Shown here piece after piece: positions 5,130-7,525 of a stretch of 7,525 nucleotides of DNA (the first letter of the stretch is position 1; every line of letters begins with the position of its first letter). The translations under genes and the position numbers were made by a program. The notes below the pieces were generated by a model, which did not search any database, was not told where the DNA came from, and worked only from the letters and a program-made list of their open reading frames with translations. This DNA comes from an uncultured Lentisphaeria bacterium (GTDB lineage: Bacteria > Verrucomicrobiota > Lentisphaeria > Victivallales > Victivallaceae), in the NCBI GenBank assembly GCA_949298665.1, contig CASFXO010000252.1:1-7525 (forward strand). Direction: 5' to 3'.

Positions 5130-7448
5130 TTACCAGGTGAACCCCATGTTGAAGTGGAAACGCAGTTTGCTGGATACGTCATCCTGATTGTTGACCACCG
5201 GATAGGCCAGGTCCAGCTTGAGCGGCGCATTGATCATCGGCAGCTGGATGCGCAGTCCGTAACCGGCACCGACGTTGACCCCGCCGGGCCCGAAACTGCA
5301 GGCGTTCGCCCAGGTGTTGCCGACATCCACGAATGCGGCGCCGCGGATGAAGTTCCAGATCGGGTGGCTGATTTCGAAAGTTCCGAGAAACATCGTCTGG
5401 CCGCCCATGGCGTCTCCGTCGTGGTTGAGCGGGGAGACTTCGCGGAAGGGGAAACCGCGCAGAGAATCGCCGCCGCCGAGGAAATAGCGCTCGAACAGCG
5501 GGACGCTGTCGCTGCGGTTGAAGGCGGACACCGTGCCGATCCGGAAGCCGCCCATGACCACAATGGCCTTTTCGAAGAAGGAGTGGTAATAACTTCCCTT
5601 GGCTTCCACCCGGTAGAAGTTGCTGGTTGACCCCATGATTTTCGGCGAAATCGCCGCCAGCAGATTCAGATTGTACCCGGACGTCGGGAAAACCAGGCTG
5701 TCCCGCGTGTCGCGGTCCAGCATCAACGAGGTCTGGCTGACCCACTGACGGCCGCGTTCCGCCCGCAATTCGGGACCGACGTGGTGAGACATATCGAAGA
5801 CATTGACCTGTTCAAATTTATACGCGCCGGTGATGGTGGTGAAGTCATCGAAGATTTTGCGGCTCAGCGACGCCCGCCCGCCGTAACGGCGTTCGTTCCA
5901 ATGTTCGAAGTCCATCTGGTTGCCGTAAAGCGAAAGGTCGAACCGCATGGGCAGGTCGAACAGCCACGGCTCCGTGAAGTCGAAATTGAATCCCATGCGC
6001 TCAATCCCGACCAGCGCCTGCAGTCGGAGCCGCTGTCCACCGCCGTAGAACCAGTTTCCGGGACTGAAGAGATCGAAGTTGTTGCTGGAAATTTCCGCCA
6101 TCCCGACCAGGCTGTTGACATCGGAGAAGCCGGCGCCGACTTTGAACTGGAAGCGGTCCTCCTTTTCCTCGACGCGGATGTTGACATCCTTTTCATTCAC
6201 GGCGTCGGCATTGGCCGTGGTGGCTTCCACCTTGTGGAAATAACCCATGCCCATCAGCCGGGATTTGCTTACTTCGATGCGGTTGCGGTCCACCGGGTCG
6301 CCGGGTTGAATGGCGAGTTCCCGGCGGATGACCTTGTCTTTCGTATAGGTATTACCGGAGATGACGACGTCCCGGACCGTGTAGCGGCGGCCTTCGACGA
6401 TTTCGAAGCGGATGTCCACGGTATGATTGCGGAAGTCGGCGAGCCGGATCGGACGGACGCTTACGTCGACATAGCCCAGGGATTCGTAATAATCGGAAAT
6501 AGCCTTGACCGCCTCGTTTTCCAGCGAACCGTTGAACGTCTCTCCGGTCTTCAGCCGGATCAGAGCCTCCAGTTCCGGGGTTGAGACGACGGTGTTTCCG
6601 GCGATGGTGACGTTCGCCACCTGATAGGGTTCGCCTTCCGTGACATGGAAGGTCAGGTCCACGTATTCCGGATCGTCCGGGGTGGGGGTGACGTCGATCT
6701 TGTCCACTTTGAAGTCCAGATAGCCTTTGTCCAGGTAGAGGCTGCGGACCCGGGCCGCGTCGGTTTCCAGTTCGGCGCGATCGAGCAGACCGGCGTTGAA
6801 GTAACTCCCCACCCACGGCAGGGCGTTCAGAAAGGAGTAACGGTTGGCGATGGCGTTTTTCAGGTCGGATTGGGAATAGGCGGTAGCGCCTTCGAATTTG
6901 ACATGGTCGACCTTCAGCCGGAGATTTTCGTGAATGCGGAAGATGACATTCACCTGGTCGGGGCCGGCCGGTTCGATGACCGGGGTAACGGTGGCTTCGT
7001 TGTAGCCTTTTTCCTTATAAAAGTCCCGGATTGCGGTAAGGCTTTCACGCAATTTCGCATCATGGAGCGGCGCGTCGGCGGCGAGGGTGATCAGCGGTTT
7101 CAGGTCGTCTGCGGGAAACTTGGCATTGCCGTCGAGGGTGATTTTCCGGACCTGCGGCTTCAGGCGCAATCGGAAAGTCAGCTTTACGTCTCCGTCGGGC
7201 AGCGGTTCGGTCTGAGAGACGATGTCGGAAAAATTGCCGGTGGCATAAAGGCGTTTGATGTCTTCGTCGACCAGTTCACTTTGATACTCGCTGCCGGGAC
7301 GGAGGCGGATGTTGTAGTAGATCTGATCCTCGGACAGGGGCGCGGTGCCCTGCTGTTCGAAACGAATGTCGGTGATTTTCGCTGCGGCGAGGGTACAGGA
7401 ACACCATGCCATCAGCATTGTCATGGTCCATTTGACCGGGGGTTTCAC
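5130..7448 (-). CDS. bamA: Outer membrane protein assembly factor BamA (Omp85 family)
   Basis: BamA is the core of the machine that folds and inserts beta-barrel proteins into the outer membrane. Numbered from the GTG at 7448, the 772-residue protein has a signal peptide (1-23: K2, K6, a hydrophobic stretch, cleavage after LAAA), then five periplasmic POTRA domains at about 24-97, 99-174, 177-271, 274-353 and 355-429, and a barrel from about 433 to the end. Barrel landmarks are TEPW (492-495), DRDTRD (578-583), FPTSG (587-591), GGGDSLRGF (658-666, the conserved L6-loop R664) and the C-terminal beta-signal ending in GFTW, whose last Trp matches E. coli BamA. An in-frame TTG at 7487 exists, but GTG is favoured by GGAG 7 nt upstream and because it puts the signal peptide at the N-terminus. 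It is apparently the first gene of its operon. Close relatives such as TamA have fewer POTRA domains, so BamA is the better name. Confidence 0.96.
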   Translation of the reverse strand: MKPPVKWTMTMLMAWCSCTLAAAKITDIRFEQQGTAPLSEDQIYYNIRLRPGSEYQSELVDEDIKRLYATGNFSDIVSQTEPLPDGDVKLTFRLRLKPQVRKITLDGNAKFPADDLKPLITLAADAPLHDAKLRESLTAIRDFYKEKGYNEATVTPVIEPAGPDQVNVIFRIHENLRLKVDHVKFEGATAYSQSDLKNAIANRYSFLNALPWVGSYFNAGLLDRAELETDAARVRSLYLDKGYLDFKVDKIDVTPTPDDPEYVDLTFHVTEGEPYQVANVTIAGNTVVSTPELEALIRLKTGETFNGSLENEAVKAISDYYESLGYVDVSVRPIRLADFRNHTVDIRFEIVEGRRYTVRDVVISGNTYTKDKVIRRELAIQPGDPVDRNRIEVSKSRLMGMGYFHKVEATTANADAVNEKDVNIRVEEKEDRFQFKVGAGFSDVNSLVGMAEISSNNFDLFSPGNWFYGGGQRLRLQALVGIERMGFNFDFTEPWLFDLPMRFDLSLYGNQMDFEHWNERRYGGRASLSRKIFDDFTTITGAYKFEQVNVFDMSHHVGPELRAERGRQWVSQTSLMLDRDTRDSLVFPTSGYNLNLLAAISPKIMGSTSNFYRVEAKGSYYHSFFEKAIVVMGGFRIGTVSAFNRSDSVPLFERYFLGGGDSLRGFPFREVSPLNHDGDAMGGQTMFLGTFEISHPIWNFIRGAAFVDVGNTWANACSFGPGGVNVGAGYGLRIQLPMINAPLKLDLAYPVVNNQDDVSSKLRFHFNMGFTW

Positions 7449-7455
7449 GTCGGGA

Positions 7456-7459
7456 CTCC
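7456..7459 (-). promoter_or_regulatory. Ribosome binding site GGAG that decides the bamA start
   Basis: On the minus strand CCGGAG stands 7 nt before GTG at 7448-7446. No comparable site precedes the in-frame ATG at 7424 (upstream CCGGTCAAATGGACC). Choosing GTG gives a standard-length signal peptide with two lysines in its n-region. Confidence 0.6.
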
Positions 7460-7494
7460 GGAACTTTATGGGTTGAAAATCATGCAATCCCTCT

Positions 7495-7524
7495 AATATA
7501 GCGTGTCTTTCGACAAAAATCCAA
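7495..7524 (-). promoter_or_regulatory. Candidate promoter for bamA-mazG-waaF
   Basis: On the minus strand TTGGAT (complement of 7519-7524), an 18-bp spacer and TATATT (complement of 7495-7500) resemble a sigma-70-type promoter. The -10 matches consensus at five of six positions, the -35 at only three. It would start transcription near 7488, about 40 bases before the bamA GTG. The window ends one base beyond it, so upstream elements, or a gene reading in from outside, cannot be seen. Confidence 0.4.
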
Positions 7525-7525
7525 T

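Noticed and set aside
7449..7487. bamA start at TTG 7487
   Set aside because: It would place 13 polar residues ahead of the signal peptide, whereas GTG at 7448 has a well-spaced GGAG.
6645..7496. Long plus-strand open frame opposite bamA (also 5781-6584 and 5046-5630)
   Set aside because: They lie antisense to well-supported BamA codons, have no recognisable domain or ribosome site, and long antisense frames are common in GC-rich coding DNA.

Overview
The window looks like ordinary chromosome from a GC-rich Gram-negative bacterium. It carries a BamA outer-membrane assembly protein, an LPS heptosyltransferase of the WaaF type and an ADP-heptose synthesis enzyme, so the host has an outer membrane and probably a heptose-containing LPS core. 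A free-standing HldC, a zinc dCMP deaminase and a bamA-mazG-waaF order would fit a lineage outside the Gammaproteobacteria, for example the Lentisphaerota/Verrucomicrobiota group. That placement is a low-confidence impression and not something the sequence proves.

Layout. Left part (1-891, minus strand): a dCMP deaminase gene overlaps by 4 bases (ATGA) the start of hldC, whose 3' end runs off the window. A 111-bp AT-rich divergent intergenic region (892-1002) follows. Centre (1003-3094, plus strand): an iron-type alcohol dehydrogenase and an alpha/beta-hydrolase lipase/esterase, with a 127-bp spacer between them that holds a possible 22-codon leader ORF. A 78-bp convergent gap (3095-3172) has no clear terminator. 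Right part (7448 down to 3173, minus strand): a tight operon bamA-mazG-waaF, with 2 bases between bamA and mazG and a 4-base ATGA overlap between mazG and waaF. A candidate promoter and ribosome binding site lie upstream of bamA at the right edge.

Working together: HldC makes ADP-heptose and WaaF transfers heptose to LPS, while BamA inserts outer-membrane beta-barrels, so two of the transcription units serve the envelope. MazG and dCMP deaminase are nucleotide-pool enzymes, each translationally coupled to one of the heptose genes. The dehydrogenase and hydrolase pair has no evident link to envelope work, and its substrates are unknown.

I see no RNA genes, mobile elements, CRISPR arrays or defence genes. 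No clearly novel multi-gene system is visible. The points most worth a second look are an atypical metal-site region in the dehydrogenase, the leader ORF or frameshift question upstream of the hydrolase, and a strong over-representation of TTTCCGG.
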